Source of the DNA: Lachancea mirantina
Taxonomy: Eukaryota; Ascomycota; Saccharomycetes; Saccharomycetales; Saccharomycetaceae
DNA length: 64,000 nt
Direction: 5' to 3'
NCBI GenBank assembly: GCA_900074745.1
Contig: LT598468.1
Span: 1 to 64,000, forward strand
The position numbers were made by a program, and so were the translations under genes. Under the pieces are notes generated by a model. The model made no database searches. It was given only the letters and a program-made list of their open reading frames with translations, and had not been told where the DNA came from. This document shows positions 40,301-49,975 of the stretch, in pieces (position 1 is the first letter of the stretch; every line of letters begins with the position of its first letter).

Positions 40301-42246
40301 GATTAGGCTTGAACGGACACTTAAAAAGTCTTGAGGAATGGCATATTTACAACTACTTGAGCCCGAAAGAAACACACACCAGCATAGGACTTCTTTTGGG
40401 AATGGCGGCAAGCTTAAGAGGCACAATGGATCTGAAACTCACCAAAGTACTGAGTGTTCACGTCGTGGCACTCTTGCCCACAGGATCGACCGATCTGAAC
40501 ATCAACTACAAAGTACAGACAACGGGACTACTCAGCATTGGACTTCTCTTTCAGAAATCCTATCACAAGAAAATGACCGGCATGTTGTTATCGCAACTCA
40601 CATCTTTCGTCGTTGTCAATGAAAAGCCCTCCCCTGATGAGGGTTATAGACTTGCTGCTGGTGTAGCTCTAGGTCTAGTGAACGTCGGCGCGGGATCCAA
40701 GGATGGAAACTATCACAATTGGACGCGAGATAGCTCCAATGATGCAGATGATATTGTAACGCAGGAAAGTTTTAGGACTGAAAACGTGGGTCCCATGGAT
40801 CCTTTTGTTGTCGAAGAACTCTTAGGTCTCATTAGCAAAAATCAAGATAAAGAAACTGATGTCCTTTTAGAGAATTCTCAGCTGGGAGCTATATTGGCGC
40901 TGATGATAATGTTCTTGAAGAGCAATAAAAAAATAGTGGCAGAAAAGCTCCTGCCGCCCAGTAAAAGGAGCACTGCCAATCTCAAGTCAAACATGAGGCC
41001 AGATCTGCTCCTTTTTCGCGAATGGGCGTACCATATGATTCTTTGGGACTCCATTGAGGGCACCCTTGCTTGGTTACTAGAATCGCTTCCTACACATGCC
41101 TCTTTACAAGTCAATACCGATAATTTACCCTTTTATTACGCGATTGGGGGGAGAGCATTGGCGCTTGCGATTAAGTTTGCTTCTTCATGTGATAAGACCC
41201 TCCGGGATGGGATGCTACTCGTTATAGACAGGCTCTTGCCGTTTTATCAGTGCAAACTAGATACCAGGCTCGACTTTCAGCTAACAATAAAAGGCATTAA
41301 CATTGTTGTGGGAGTTCTGTTAATTTCGGTTAGTATGATTATGGGAGGAAGTGGAGACATCAATGTGTTCCGAAGAGCGCGTTATTTGCATGAGGTTCTA
41401 ACCGGTGAGTATTCCTACCTATTCGAATCTGAGTCTCGTGGATCCGATGATTCAGATGAAAGTCAATCAAATGAGCCATTCACTGACAATGAGAATCATT
41501 ATGGAAAGTATACCACCACTAGCCTCTCCATGGGCTTTTTATTCCTGGGTTCTGGTCATTATGCTTTTAAAACATCTGATGCCTTGAGCATCTCATATCT
41601 CGTGATCTCAATACTGCCTACCTTTGCTCCACCATATCTTCTTCAGGAAGCCAGGCACTTTTGGAGCATGGCAATTGAGCCCAGAAGTCTAATGATAAGG
41701 GATTCTGAGAGCGGTGCTGTTCTCAGCAAAATTGACGTAGAGATCACAATGAAAAGTGACAATGCTAAGAAGCAAAACTCAAAGTTGCGGTTGTCTTCAC
41801 CCTGTTTGTTGCCTGAATTACGAAGAATCAAAGCCATTGAGGTTAAATCGTTTGATCATTACCCCATTCGTGTAGAGATTGAGGACGAAGCCGCGTCAAG
41901 AAACTTTTCAAAACAAGGATGTGTGATATGGGTAAAATCAAGAAGTTCTGAAAAAGATGCAACGCCCCAACAACGGGACCAAAAATCTCTCGATCAAATT
42001 AACCGTCTTTTCGCCAAGAAAATTGCCAAGAGATACCGTAAGGATGGCGAAAGTTACCTTTCAAAGCCCAAACAGTCTCTAACAACTTTACTGAAACTAG
42101 ATTCACCAGAAAAGATAGAATTTGAGAGGGAAATATATCATGCGATCAGTTCACATAGAACCCAGGATGAAAATATATTGATGAGCTGTGACAATACAGA
42201 TTTGGCTTCATCGTTTGAGCTTTGGAAAATTGAACACGGCCTTTGA
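37330..42246 (+). CDS. APC1: Anaphase-promoting complex largest subunit Apc1
   Basis: The 1,638-residue protein is the scaffold subunit of the APC/C ubiquitin ligase, essential for the metaphase-anaphase step. The size is near S. cerevisiae Apc1 (1,748). The first part is Ser-rich with likely phosphorylation sites; the C-terminal half includes the PC-repeat-like region (GLLLGMAASLRGTMDLKLTKVLSVHVVALLPTGS, and SIGLLFQKSYHKKMTGMLLSQL), which fits the proteasome/cyclosome repeats of Apc1. Position between MDG1 and PSD1 matches YNL172W. There is no sign of a frame break. Confidence 0.95.
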   Translation: MDHSDSTSDSDSNSYGGTSEFSGLTKMPFHKSPDGEVWVIEGHIVDWRIANHSIRKFVYDSKVLKAGFVYFEEGKGSLLVILEDRAHIYLVSGGDSTTVTFPFTISKAFFYSKGVLLERKSDEFASGVLSNTSTPRFVTISDPLSLFGTAVFPSNVSENADALSVLYLPEAADQKTAVLFDERRDLLLFYHVRVLSDKETPGRTTVNNKKGYAGLSTDAAASKSGSAKFKRKLSSDLSSISTGSSSAASGISGNLRKMSIINRRSATVSIQGSEHEPVQLFTPSQQAVDMTRRSASATLDRMISGSTLDIAPNAVSQFSLESVEQSNMSKDLVLTRISHTEIPRKRFSANLKIVGSRYEDKESIVFYDQDRNWGQVWIFDVELSTTDNMKLKVFGYSPVSPIRTIDLKPNVMKDVTALESSHLRGFYVLLQREETHFTLYNPFSNLTSAPLAFRDQKALKCLYYACDRYVVSDFDDNRTITDMLPLSAFVLQLFEVIRLLLDSFTHSYLFLLWQVARHKMPYQKKDADFIAFRSTLLSLLPIAPQVSLFKEIEDICNCPVFDKDFNFDALLPKIVMGLHLKREELKLNLLEQDAVDKLGELLFMLSSLMGWPKIWQEFYANSSISRDETIRPTGRYYAHPLDEPPSIMKSIYSATSSSAIPLTPYITFSRLLEDNSNVDEMISPRTHKLLQFFDILRSQRHLESELLDIMNALFNNELELETYPMGVRAPLRRLISRLESCIIQISPEMNLNLLQRPDLRKNQEILLGLRSTREENPLFELQQMGVEKEGPYRDQKSRSVKSLISDLLTSTSSKAREEKMPKKGREGTTVPMALDTKPPIIFSEDSRFLELGKCLRFYVPHRVESLVLKQSNDKNYIKIMTKKKKVSQIFAIRALACPMGWAAIKYSTKHPLASQKWHCLKPNFISTFSDGSTINVDPETLDQGMIQWGEFHAGVSSGLLVSKKAKGVTGSWITFNRPQNLTAQHGGFLLGLGLNGHLKSLEEWHIYNYLSPKETHTSIGLLLGMAASLRGTMDLKLTKVLSVHVVALLPTGSTDLNINYKVQTTGLLSIGLLFQKSYHKKMTGMLLSQLTSFVVVNEKPSPDEGYRLAAGVALGLVNVGAGSKDGNYHNWTRDSSNDADDIVTQESFRTENVGPMDPFVVEELLGLISKNQDKETDVLLENSQLGAILALMIMFLKSNKKIVAEKLLPPSKRSTANLKSNMRPDLLLFREWAYHMILWDSIEGTLAWLLESLPTHASLQVNTDNLPFYYAIGGRALALAIKFASSCDKTLRDGMLLVIDRLLPFYQCKLDTRLDFQLTIKGINIVVGVLLISVSMIMGGSGDINVFRRARYLHEVLTGEYSYLFESESRGSDDSDESQSNEPFTDNENHYGKYTTTSLSMGFLFLGSGHYAFKTSDALSISYLVISILPTFAPPYLLQEARHFWSMAIEPRSLMIRDSESGAVLSKIDVEITMKSDNAKKQNSKLRLSSPCLLPELRRIKAIEVKSFDHYPIRVEIEDEAASRNFSKQGCVIWVKSRSSEKDATPQQRDQKSLDQINRLFAKKIAKRYRKDGESYLSKPKQSLTTLLKLDSPEKIEFEREIYHAISSHRTQDENILMSCDNTDLASSFELWKIEHGL

Positions 42247-42334
42247 ATATAATAGATATATCATTCGAGATGCTATTCATATTTAAATTTAACCTTAGCT
42301 GCGAATATATAAAAGGGCAGGCCCCAGCCATTAT

Positions 42335-43876
42335 TTATGCAGTTTGACCTAGCAGCTGACCCATCCTAACTTTATCACCAATTCTTATTTGAAACTTGAA
42401 ATCTTTTGGAGCTTCGAAGCAAAGCACTACCGTGCTCCCCAACATGAAGCCACCCATCTCCTCTCCCTTAACCAGGGGCACTCCGCCCAAAGCATTTGAG
42501 GTATTCTCGTAAGTCGCTTCGTAGCATGTATGTGGTTCAAGTCGCTTTCTTCTTCTCTCGTTAGTGACAAGCTCTTTGTCAAAGTTCAGTTTAATGGACC
42601 CAACATTGGTAGCGCCTACTGGCGTCATGCTAAAAAATCCATATTTCCAGTGTCCTAAGAGGGCTACTCGCTCATTAAGAACAAAAAGGTTCGGGAAGTT
42701 TCTTTGGAAATATGGGGCCACGGAAAACAGTTCCCCTGGGAAATGCCGCCTCAATTTGCAAACCCAGTTGACCGGCGAATGGTAATGGTGGTAATCGCCG
42801 GGAGCTAAGTAAATCACAGCAAAATAAAGTTGGGTATTCTTGGGGTCACTATCAGTCAAACGTGTCAAATAGTTAGTTGACAATTGACCTAACAATTTCA
42901 AGACTTTGTTGGCAGAAGGGGTATTGGATGAAAGGGACGTGTCTCCTTCGTCTTTGTACTGGATTTTTTGAAGGTGAGAACTCTCTGGTCCCGGGGTTTC
43001 GCCAATGATGTCATTGAAGGTATAAGGTATGCTATTAATGCGAGCAAATTCAACGGGTTTTTCATTATCAGAATCGTTGTCATGCTTTCTGGTGTCCAGA
43101 TTTTCCTGGGAGCCTTGTCTACTCATAGCAGGGTGCGCGTGAGTGCCCAAAAACTCGCGAACGGAGTATGTCAAACCCTTAACTTGCTCGATTTCGCCTG
43201 TATGCGAATTAATGACGCCGAGTTGCAGGACTTTGCCGTCACTGGGACAAACGACGACGTCGTCGCCCGGCGCAATGGGCCTAGTTTCGGGTCTGATTGT
43301 GCGATAAAAAAATTCCGAAAGGTTTTTGTAATGTGTGAAATCTGGATCTTCCATTTCGTCTAAATCAACTCCAAAAACTGTAGAATAGAAACGATAACCC
43401 CAGGGCCGCATCCACATTGGCAATGTTAGCGAGTTCACTTGCCCCCACAAACGAGACATCGCATTCAGCGGTAGCGTTGAATACCAGAAAAACAGCCAAT
43501 TATTGTTGAAAATCCGTATCTTGGGCCCACGTTGCCGACGAGCATTGTCCGCAGCCTCAGATTCTGCTTCCACCTCTTTCTCCAAATCGTCTTGTCCCAG
43601 CAAGATAGACCCAATAATTAGCGTCACACTGGTCAAAACGGCCCATTTCGCAAGCCGCTTCTTGCTGTAATTCTGCAAATGCACTTTTTGCGAGTAAAAT
43701 TGTCTATCCCATAAGACAGCAGTCCGGTTTTTCCATTCTTCTTTCCCAGTGTGAAATCTCGAATTAAATAGCGTCACCGTCCGACTTTTCAATCTCACCA
43801 CAGACGCTCCGCTAAGTCGTCCCGATGCCATCTTCCCCATCATCCCCGACCCGGTGCTGACGATCCGGTTGTTCAT
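42335..43876 (-). CDS. PSD1: Mitochondrial phosphatidylserine decarboxylase 1
   Basis: The 513-residue protein makes phosphatidylethanolamine from phosphatidylserine at the inner mitochondrial membrane. The N-terminus is basic and Ser/Thr-rich, followed by a hydrophobic segment (KWAVLTSVTLIIGSILL) at about 85-105. The autocatalytic cleavage motif LGST is near the C-terminus (cleavage between Gly480 and Ser481), which creates the pyruvoyl group. His-rich YLAPGDYHHYHSP belongs to the catalytic core. The open frame starts at TTG (43930); the first ATG is at 43876. Order with APC1 and FMP41 matches YNL169C, with DCD1 inserted. Confidence 0.96.
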   Translation of the reverse strand: MNNRIVSTGSGMMGKMASGRLSGASVVRLKSRTVTLFNSRFHTGKEEWKNRTAVLWDRQFYSQKVHLQNYSKKRLAKWAVLTSVTLIIGSILLGQDDLEKEVEAESEAADNARRQRGPKIRIFNNNWLFFWYSTLPLNAMSRLWGQVNSLTLPMWMRPWGYRFYSTVFGVDLDEMEDPDFTHYKNLSEFFYRTIRPETRPIAPGDDVVVCPSDGKVLQLGVINSHTGEIEQVKGLTYSVREFLGTHAHPAMSRQGSQENLDTRKHDNDSDNEKPVEFARINSIPYTFNDIIGETPGPESSHLQKIQYKDEGDTSLSSNTPSANKVLKLLGQLSTNYLTRLTDSDPKNTQLYFAVIYLAPGDYHHYHSPVNWVCKLRRHFPGELFSVAPYFQRNFPNLFVLNERVALLGHWKYGFFSMTPVGATNVGSIKLNFDKELVTNERRRKRLEPHTCYEATYENTSNALGGVPLVKGEEMGGFMLGSTVVLCFEAPKDFKFQIRIGDKVRMGQLLGQTA

Positions 43877-44014
43877 ATATTGTTTCTTTGCCAGCTCAAG
43901 TCTACCAATTGATAACCAGATTAGGCCCAAGTAACTGAGGTTCGAGAATTTTATGTTATTTTTTCACCATGTAGCCCTTCAAGTTGTGCATGTGAAAAGG
44001 TCTCTATCAAAAGC

Positions 44015-44053
44015 TGAAATTTTTCAAAATTGAAAAATCGCGAAACTCATCGC
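44015..44053. promoter_or_regulatory. RRPE-like and PAC elements between PSD1 and DCD1
   Basis: An A/T block TGAAATTTTTCAAAATTGAAAA (44015-44036) is followed by CTCATCGC (44046-44053), the perfect PAC core in reverse form. They lie 89-127 bases upstream of the DCD1 ATG. Neither neighbour is a ribosome-biogenesis gene, which makes the pair notable. Confidence 0.6.
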
Positions 44054-44141
44054 GTCGCGCAGTTTGGAAAACTTAGGATCACCAGATATCGCTAGGTACA
44101 TAAAGAGGGCCAAATACCTAAATAAAGCCGTTTAAAGCTTA

Positions 44142-45089
44142 ATGTTTATTTACATTAGTGAGACTTGGTATGCAGGGTCAAATCAGGTTTTGGAAATACT
44201 CTGTGAATTTGGTTTTCGAGAAATAAGGTGCGATGATGCAGGAGATATCATGGAAATTAGCAATTACGTGACTAAACACTACAATGAAAACTTGGTGATG
44301 CGTGGGGAATTGACGTTAGAAGACTTAGAAATTCTAGAGAAGAGACCGTTTTTCGTACATCTGGCGCTTGACGCTGCAATAAGTTTACGGTTCGAACGAT
44401 ACAAAGCGACGCATTTGGGCGCAGATCTCGAGCAATTCGTCGCAAGACATGACTCCAGGATTGCAGAGCGGACGTACAAACCTCAGTTGTGGGACAGAGC
44501 GCATATCAAGATTTTTATCTCGAGAAAAGCGGATTTTGAACGAAGGCTGGTAGAAGAGTTGAGAGGCATTTTGACGGTTGCTGCCCACGGCAAAAATTTC
44601 AGAGACGCTTCTCACACGACGACGCCATTGCGACCAGACTGGGACGCGTATTTCATGAAACTTGCGACCCTAGCGGCGTCGAGATCTAACTGCATGAAAC
44701 GACGTGTCGGATGCGTCGTGGTGCGAGAATGCAGAGTCATCGCAACGGGGTATAATGGAACTCCACGACATCTGGTCAATTGCCATGCAGGTGGGTGTCC
44801 CAGGTGCAATAACGGTGATGTTCAACTGAGCACATGTCTGTGTTTGCATGCAGAGGAAAATGCGCTGTTGGAAGCAGGGAGAGACCGTGTTGGCGTTAAC
44901 GCTATCTTGTATTGCGACACCTGTCCGTGCCTCACATGCTCTGTGAAAATTGTTCAAACTGGAATCCGCGAAGTGGTTTACTCAAAATCGTACAATATGG
45001 ACGAAGCCAGTTTTAAAGTTTTGCAGGAAGGAGGAGTCCTGGTACGGCAGCTCAGCGTACCGGCAGAACCAATGCACATTATCGTTTAA
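44142..45089 (+). CDS. DCD1: dCMP deaminase
   Basis: The 315-residue enzyme converts dCMP to dUMP, feeding dTMP synthesis. The zinc site is visible: HAE (His236, Glu238) and PCLTC (Cys263, Cys266). The first about 160 residues are a P-loop-lacking N-terminal domain as in S. cerevisiae Dcd1 (312). The core includes SNCMKRRVGCVVV. S. cerevisiae DCD1 (YHR144C) lies next to RPB12, which is found nearby here at 49.4 kb, after FMP41 and SKO1. Confidence 0.96.
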   Translation: MFIYISETWYAGSNQVLEILCEFGFREIRCDDAGDIMEISNYVTKHYNENLVMRGELTLEDLEILEKRPFFVHLALDAAISLRFERYKATHLGADLEQFVARHDSRIAERTYKPQLWDRAHIKIFISRKADFERRLVEELRGILTVAAHGKNFRDASHTTTPLRPDWDAYFMKLATLAASRSNCMKRRVGCVVVRECRVIATGYNGTPRHLVNCHAGGCPRCNNGDVQLSTCLCLHAEENALLEAGRDRVGVNAILYCDTCPCLTCSVKIVQTGIREVVYSKSYNMDEASFKVLQEGGVLVRQLSVPAEPMHIIV

Positions 45090-45140
45090 AACTGAAAACG
45101 TAAAAACATCTAAAAGGTCTATTGATTTGAGCAGTCGGGC

Positions 45141-45923
45141 TTAGGTTTCGTGGAACACGTAAGGGCCAGGACGAGATTTGCAATCGAATTTGAAGCTAGT
45201 CAAGAGTTTCCCATTCTGGTATAAAGCAGACTTGATCGTGTCACCGGGACCAATTTCACCTACACCAGCGGGTGTCCCTGTCAACACAATGTCACCTGGC
45301 TCTAAAGACATCGTACTGGATATATGCTGAATGATGGCGTGAAGCGGATTTAGCATGAGATCCGTTGTTCCATCCTGTCTGCCCTTATTGTTAACAGAGC
45401 ATGTAAGACGAAACGAGTTTTGGAAGTCATCTCTACTGAGCTGGGACTTGGGAATAAAATCGGATATAGGCAAAAAGCTATCAAATCCCTTTCCGATCGA
45501 CCAAGGTAACCCTTTGGCTTTCGCTTCATCCTGAACGTTACGAGCTGTCAGATCTAATGCCAAGGCAACCCCACTAATGAGATCATAGACGTCATCAGCT
45601 TGAACCGATTCCGGTGTCGCGTTGGACACGTTACGACCCATTATCAAAGCAAGTTCAACTTCGTGGTGAACTTTAACACCCTTGGGAATATAGATTGGAC
45701 CTGGATTAGACCCATCCGCTCTCAAACCCGCATAAGTCACACTTTCGGTCTCATTTCTTGGTATGATGTCGTCAGTTTCAACAGGTGTAACGATGCTTGA
45801 AGTCGGCTTCAAGAAATAAAAAGGTTGCTTAGGTGTCGGATTGTTCAGTTCTTTGATATGAGCTGCATAGTTCCTACCAATGCAAACCACTTTTCTGGCT
45901 GATTTTAAATAGTTGAAGCTCAT
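45141..45923 (-). CDS. FMP41: Fumarylacetoacetate hydrolase-family protein Fmp41
   Basis: The 260-residue protein matches FAH/acylpyruvase-type enzymes: VCIGRNYAAHIKELNN, HEVELALIMG with the metal-binding Glu, SIGKGFDSFLPISDF and DIVLTGTPAGVG. S. cerevisiae Fmp41 (259 residues, mitochondrial proteome) probably acts as an oxaloacetate tautomerase or decarboxylase-like enzyme by homology to FAHD1; the exact substrate is uncertain. It converges with DCD1 with about 50 bases between stop codons. Position next to SKO1 matches YNL168C. Confidence 0.93.
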   Translation of the reverse strand: MSFNYLKSARKVVCIGRNYAAHIKELNNPTPKQPFYFLKPTSSIVTPVETDDIIPRNETESVTYAGLRADGSNPGPIYIPKGVKVHHEVELALIMGRNVSNATPESVQADDVYDLISGVALALDLTARNVQDEAKAKGLPWSIGKGFDSFLPISDFIPKSQLSRDDFQNSFRLTCSVNNKGRQDGTTDLMLNPLHAIIQHISSTMSLEPGDIVLTGTPAGVGEIGPGDTIKSALYQNGKLLTSFKFDCKSRPGPYVFHET

Positions 45924-46214
45924 TGTGCTTCGAAAAGATCGAGAATTGGATCGCTTTATCGAATCTTTCTATTTCGGTCATGAGGTAAGGTAAAAGTTAA
46001 AGACTGAGATATTCCGTTTTTTCATAAACCTTCGTTCCGCTATGTATGGGAATAAAAGAATTAAAAACAATTAATAAACCTATAACCTTAGCGTGCGGCG
46101 ACACTTTATAAACCTCGGTGCCAACACGTCGTGAGTAGTGTACATAATGATGTTTGACCTGTCAAAGAGACGATTGGGAGTAAATTTTGGATAAAAATGC
46201 TGGATAAAAATGCG

Positions 46215-48032
46215 TTAGTTGGAGTTCGGATATTGGGGCAAAGCCGGAGACTTTCCGATGGAATCATGCTGTTGGAGATTGGATAATGAACCATGTCTTG
46301 GTGCAAGAGATTCTTTTTGTTGAGCCCGTTGGATATCATCGAGACTCAAAAGAGTATTGCCATTTATCACCAGCGGCAAATTGCTAATTGTACCAGTTGC
46401 TTTGTCCATCACATTTTTGGTGTGATTCTGAGCCTGTTGCAGTGGTAGTCCTTCCTTAGAGTCCACTGACATTGAGCGGACCCCAGAGGAAAAACTCTGA
46501 TCGTGACTCAATCGTAATTCCGAATTGGCATACGACTCGTCTTTCAAACTTTTCCTCCTGCGATTTTCATCTTCCTCGCGACGTGGATTCTTACCACACC
46601 TTTGAACATATCTCGATTGAAGTAACACTTGTTCTATCCCAGTGCATAATGTCAAGGCTGTCGGGAGGTCTTGACGAAGTAAAGCTTGCTTTAGATGGCC
46701 AACTAATGAAGAGTTGGTAGTCTGCTTAGAAATACCACACAATTTGTCCATGCACTGGCTGAAATCATCATACTCGGCCTCGTAGAATTGTAAATCGGCC
46801 TCTATTTTCTTGATGTATTCTTTCTTCCGCTTTCTAAATTTGGAGGCCGCAACCCTGTTCCGCTCCAGAAATTCCTGACGTTTTCTTTCCTGGTCATGAT
46901 GAGAGTTTTCACTAACACTGTCTTGTTGCGATTCCATGCTGGGAGTCGATTTGGGTCCGACGCTTTTCTGTTTTTTGGCAGGAGGTTCCAATGGCATTTG
47001 CTTCTTTTCATTAGAAGAATTACGAGAACTATCTCCTGCATTAGATGGTGTAGAAGACGAATTAGAATTAGCGGCAGTCGTCGAGACAGAAGTTTTACTT
47101 GAATTCAGACTGGAATTAGTCACGGTGGTGGGAACAGAGTCAGGTAACCCTATCGGTAAACCAGCCTGGAGCGGATCCTGGATTGTACCCGACTCGATTG
47201 AGGGCGCCTGATCCGAAAAGCTTTTTTCCCCCAAGGATAAGCCCAATAGTGACGAGAATCCAGGAGTGAACTGGCCCTCGCCAATAGCGGCGGGTAGAGT
47301 AACGGGTGGACCCGTTGGATGTTGATCTGGGGCCAGCGTGCTATGTGTCAATATGGCAGGTGTAAGCCCCGTCCGAATACTGGATTCATTGGGCGATAAA
47401 CCTGATTTCGTGAGATTTAGGAAAAAACTTGGAGTCGTAGTGCCGTTGCCCGCGTTGGGCAGAAGCGACGTGTTATTTGAGTGTAACAAATGCGGACCTT
47501 GGAAAACGCCATGTGAAGTCGAATGGGGCACGTTAGGGCCTGCCGCGCTGGCCCCCGCGGCCGCGGCAAGATTAGGGGCGTCGGGAGCAAGCCGAGGAGA
47601 GACGAGTAACGGCGGCAGCTTCCTCGACCCGCCTGGAGTCAAGCCATGAGGCGACTGTATCGAGGATGTTCGCATGAGACCAGCATGCTGAAGTGAAGCC
47701 GTCACACCGCTCGTGTTTTGGGCCGGCGCCGGAACGTTGTTCAGCGCCGTTTTGTCTTGAGCGAGCGAGTTGAGTGGTACCGGCTGCGCGAGCGAAGAGC
47801 TTGCGCCGAGATTGCTCGGGGCAAGGTTGCCCCCGGCAAGGCTACCCGTGGCGAGTGGGCCCGCAGCCGTAGCCGCAGCGCCCATCTCGCGGTTCGCCGC
47901 CGGAGCCGCCGCGCTTGCAGGCCGGATAACTTTTTTCCCATCCTTGGTCGAAGCAAAACTTTGCTCAAAAGGATTAGGCTCGAGGTCAAACGCTGACACC
48001 GCGAGGTTTTCGCGGCTTCCGTTGCTCGACAT
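46215..48032 (-). CDS. SKO1: bZIP transcription factor Sko1 (CREB/ATF type)
   Basis: The 605-residue factor binds CRE sites, recruits Tup1-Ssn6 and is converted to an activator by the Hog1 MAP kinase in osmotic stress. The basic region RKRQEFLERNRVAASKFRKR begins at about residue 380, followed by a leucine zipper (KKIEADLQFYEAEYDDFSQCMDKL). The N-terminal 370 residues are low-complexity, rich in Ser, Ala, Pro and Gly, with several SP sites usable by Hog1. S. cerevisiae Sko1 is 647 residues. The position matches YNL167C. The upstream region is unusually long, at 1.27 kb, to the next gene. Confidence 0.94.
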   Translation of the reverse strand: MSSNGSRENLAVSAFDLEPNPFEQSFASTKDGKKVIRPASAAAPAANREMGAAATAAGPLATGSLAGGNLAPSNLGASSSLAQPVPLNSLAQDKTALNNVPAPAQNTSGVTASLQHAGLMRTSSIQSPHGLTPGGSRKLPPLLVSPRLAPDAPNLAAAAGASAAGPNVPHSTSHGVFQGPHLLHSNNTSLLPNAGNGTTTPSFFLNLTKSGLSPNESSIRTGLTPAILTHSTLAPDQHPTGPPVTLPAAIGEGQFTPGFSSLLGLSLGEKSFSDQAPSIESGTIQDPLQAGLPIGLPDSVPTTVTNSSLNSSKTSVSTTAANSNSSSTPSNAGDSSRNSSNEKKQMPLEPPAKKQKSVGPKSTPSMESQQDSVSENSHHDQERKRQEFLERNRVAASKFRKRKKEYIKKIEADLQFYEAEYDDFSQCMDKLCGISKQTTNSSLVGHLKQALLRQDLPTALTLCTGIEQVLLQSRYVQRCGKNPRREEDENRRRKSLKDESYANSELRLSHDQSFSSGVRSMSVDSKEGLPLQQAQNHTKNVMDKATGTISNLPLVINGNTLLSLDDIQRAQQKESLAPRHGSLSNLQQHDSIGKSPALPQYPNSN

Positions 48033-49302
48033 AAGTTTCGATGGCTGCGCGATTGAACTTCGTTTTTCCCGTTAAAGCTGTCGTGAGATAACTATTACAA
48101 AAGGTTCAACGGTTGTTCACTAATCTTGAAGAGCGGTTTCCTCTAGTTTAACAATAAATCTCAGAAATGATAGGGTAAGCAACAGCGCCGCCGCAACTGA
48201 GAAAAAAAAAAATCGGAACAGAGAGTGACCTAAAAGCAACGGAAACTCACGCTTGGATTTGTCTTAGGTAATCAAAAAATCAAAATCAAAATCAAATACG
48301 AAAAATATCGTATACTATGATGACAGCCCGGCTTTTCTTATCGTCATCTTGGTTTGCACAGGTATCAGAAAGCTTTGGGCGGCTAAAAGACGAACAACCA
48401 CAACCAGGATATAGCCCTTCTTATCAGCCAGAAGAGTCAATTGCAGTAAACGGACGTATGCCTGATAATCCTGAATTATGGCGGCGCAAAGGCTAAGTCT
48501 GGAAAAAGATCTGCTTACTTATTGTGAGATAGGTAAGGACATTCTCAATTCCGGCTTCTGCCAACTTCCGCTCCCCATGCCACCTATTTATACCTTTTTT
48601 TTTGAGAATTGCCGTACAACCGCGGAAATCGTTTTTGTGTAACGTACTCTTTTTTTTGATCTACTCCTTGGATGTTTTCCCCGCTTTTTTCATTTTGTGC
48701 GTCGTTTTAACGTCGCGACAGAAAAACAGGTTTATTTGAAAAATGCTAGACAAAGACAGGTGGATCTGGAGAAGAAGGTAACTTTGAAAAAAGATTCGTA
48801 CGCAATTGTAGCCCTCGAAGCACAGGGGACTATCTGAGTGTCTCTTTGGCCTGGAAAATGCTCTCTCCGGAAACCACCGTAAACTTTTTGCAAGCTATTT
48901 GCAAGCTATTTGTAAACCGTTGACGGAAAATATGTGACAGATGTGACAGATGTGACAGATGTGACATGAGAGGCTTAGATAATATTGACATTCTGACGCG
49001 CTGCAGACGTTCATACACCGTAGAAGGTGCTGCATTGTGCAAGTTCTTTGAAGAAATTTGGTACAGTAGTTATTGAATACATGACAACTAAATACGCCTG
49101 CGGCAGAAAAAAAAGAGGTTCTGAGACCTCGGGAGGCGCATCTCTTGACCGAACCCATCAGTTGTTTTGGCAAATGGTGTTCGAAATGCGCTTCTCAGTG
49201 CAGGAGGCAGGGCTTGTTGGGTCACACTTGAGTGACATGCAGTGCTGGCTCAAGGGGCTTGCGGACTCGAGTTAGGGAGGACGGAGCTCTACGGAGGAAA
49301 GT
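48033..49302. other. SKO1 upstream region and RPB12 3' end
   Basis: This 1.27-kb region has no supportable gene. It holds A and T tracts (48201-48210, 48597-48604, 48650-48657), an 11-bp duplication GCAAGCTATTT (48890-48900 and 48901-48911) and a 9-bp repeat (48932-48966). Most of it is probably the SKO1 promoter. Confidence 0.55.
48932..48966 (+). repeat. 9-bp tandem repeat, about four copies
   Basis: The unit ATGTGACAG occurs three times in succession (48932-48940, 48941-48949, 48950-48958), with a fourth partial copy ATGTGACA (48959-48966). It contains TGTGAC, so it could be a regulatory or mutable tract. Confidence 0.85.
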
Positions 49303-49515
49303 TTAGCGAGCCTCGAACTGGACCATACGTTTGGTACGCGCTTTCAGCAAGATACGGTGGCCACAGTCCTTGCACCGCACGGGGTCGGTTCTGGACAACG
49401 AAAGCTTGCTGGAGCATTCGGCGCAGATGTACTTCAAAGTCGCGGTTCTGGCCGCGGTTGTGCCTGCGGCGGCAGCATCCAGGTTTGTTGGGATTTGAAA
49501 ACCTTCGCGGGACAT
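49303..49515 (-). CDS. RPB12: RNA polymerase I/II/III shared subunit ABC10-alpha
   Basis: The 70-residue subunit is common to all three nuclear RNA polymerases (also called RPC10). It has one zinc site, C31xxC34 and C48xxC51 (ICAEC and RCKDC), followed by HRILLKARTKRMVQFEAR, the conserved C-terminus. S. cerevisiae Rpb12 is also 70 residues. The position near DCD1 matches YHR143W-A. A PAC and an RRPE-like element lie upstream. Confidence 0.97.
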   Translation of the reverse strand: MSREGFQIPTNLDAAAAGTTAARTATLKYICAECSSKLSLSRTDPVRCKDCGHRILLKARTKRMVQFEAR

Positions 49516-49975
49516 GGTATGGGCTGCGGGAAAACGGCCGTGATGGAGTTGAGCAAGTATGTTTAATTAGTGTGCATTGATGAGATGAGATTTAAGCTGG
49601 CAAATTTTCATGAAAGTTCACGATCTTTGTCGTGCGGGTAACTTTTAGAGAAGTCACGTGCCCCAATAAGCATCACGTACTACGAAAGTGACATATGTAC
49701 ATTACAGTGGCCATAAGTTGGTAGCGAATTGGAAGCGTAGCCGATACCCCCATATTTGTGTGTTAGAAACTTAGCTAAAGCTTGTATTTCTGTTGTGCTG
49801 CCTGCGTTGTTTTGGCGGTATTTTTTTCGCACCGGAGAATGGTTAATAGCGCCTGCGGGCCACCTGCCATCTCTCAATCATAGCCAGGTCGCCAACCCCT
49901 TGAGTGCTCATAATTCGTAATTGTCTATGATATATCTACTAAGCCTACTGAAAAGTCTGTGTCAGCTCCCAGCTC
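49516..49975. other. RPB12 promoter and downstream spacer
   Basis: The first 100 bases are the RPB12 promoter with its PAC and RRPE-like elements. CACGTG at 49653-49658. No gene is seen in this 460-base gap. Confidence 0.6.
49579..49615. promoter_or_regulatory. PAC and RRPE-like elements of RPB12
   Basis: GATGAGATGAGAT (49579-49591) has two overlapping PAC cores and AAATTTTCATGAAA (49602-49615) is RRPE-like; both lie 64-100 bases upstream of the RPB12 ATG. PAC was first described upstream of Pol I and Pol III subunit genes, which fits. Confidence 0.7.
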
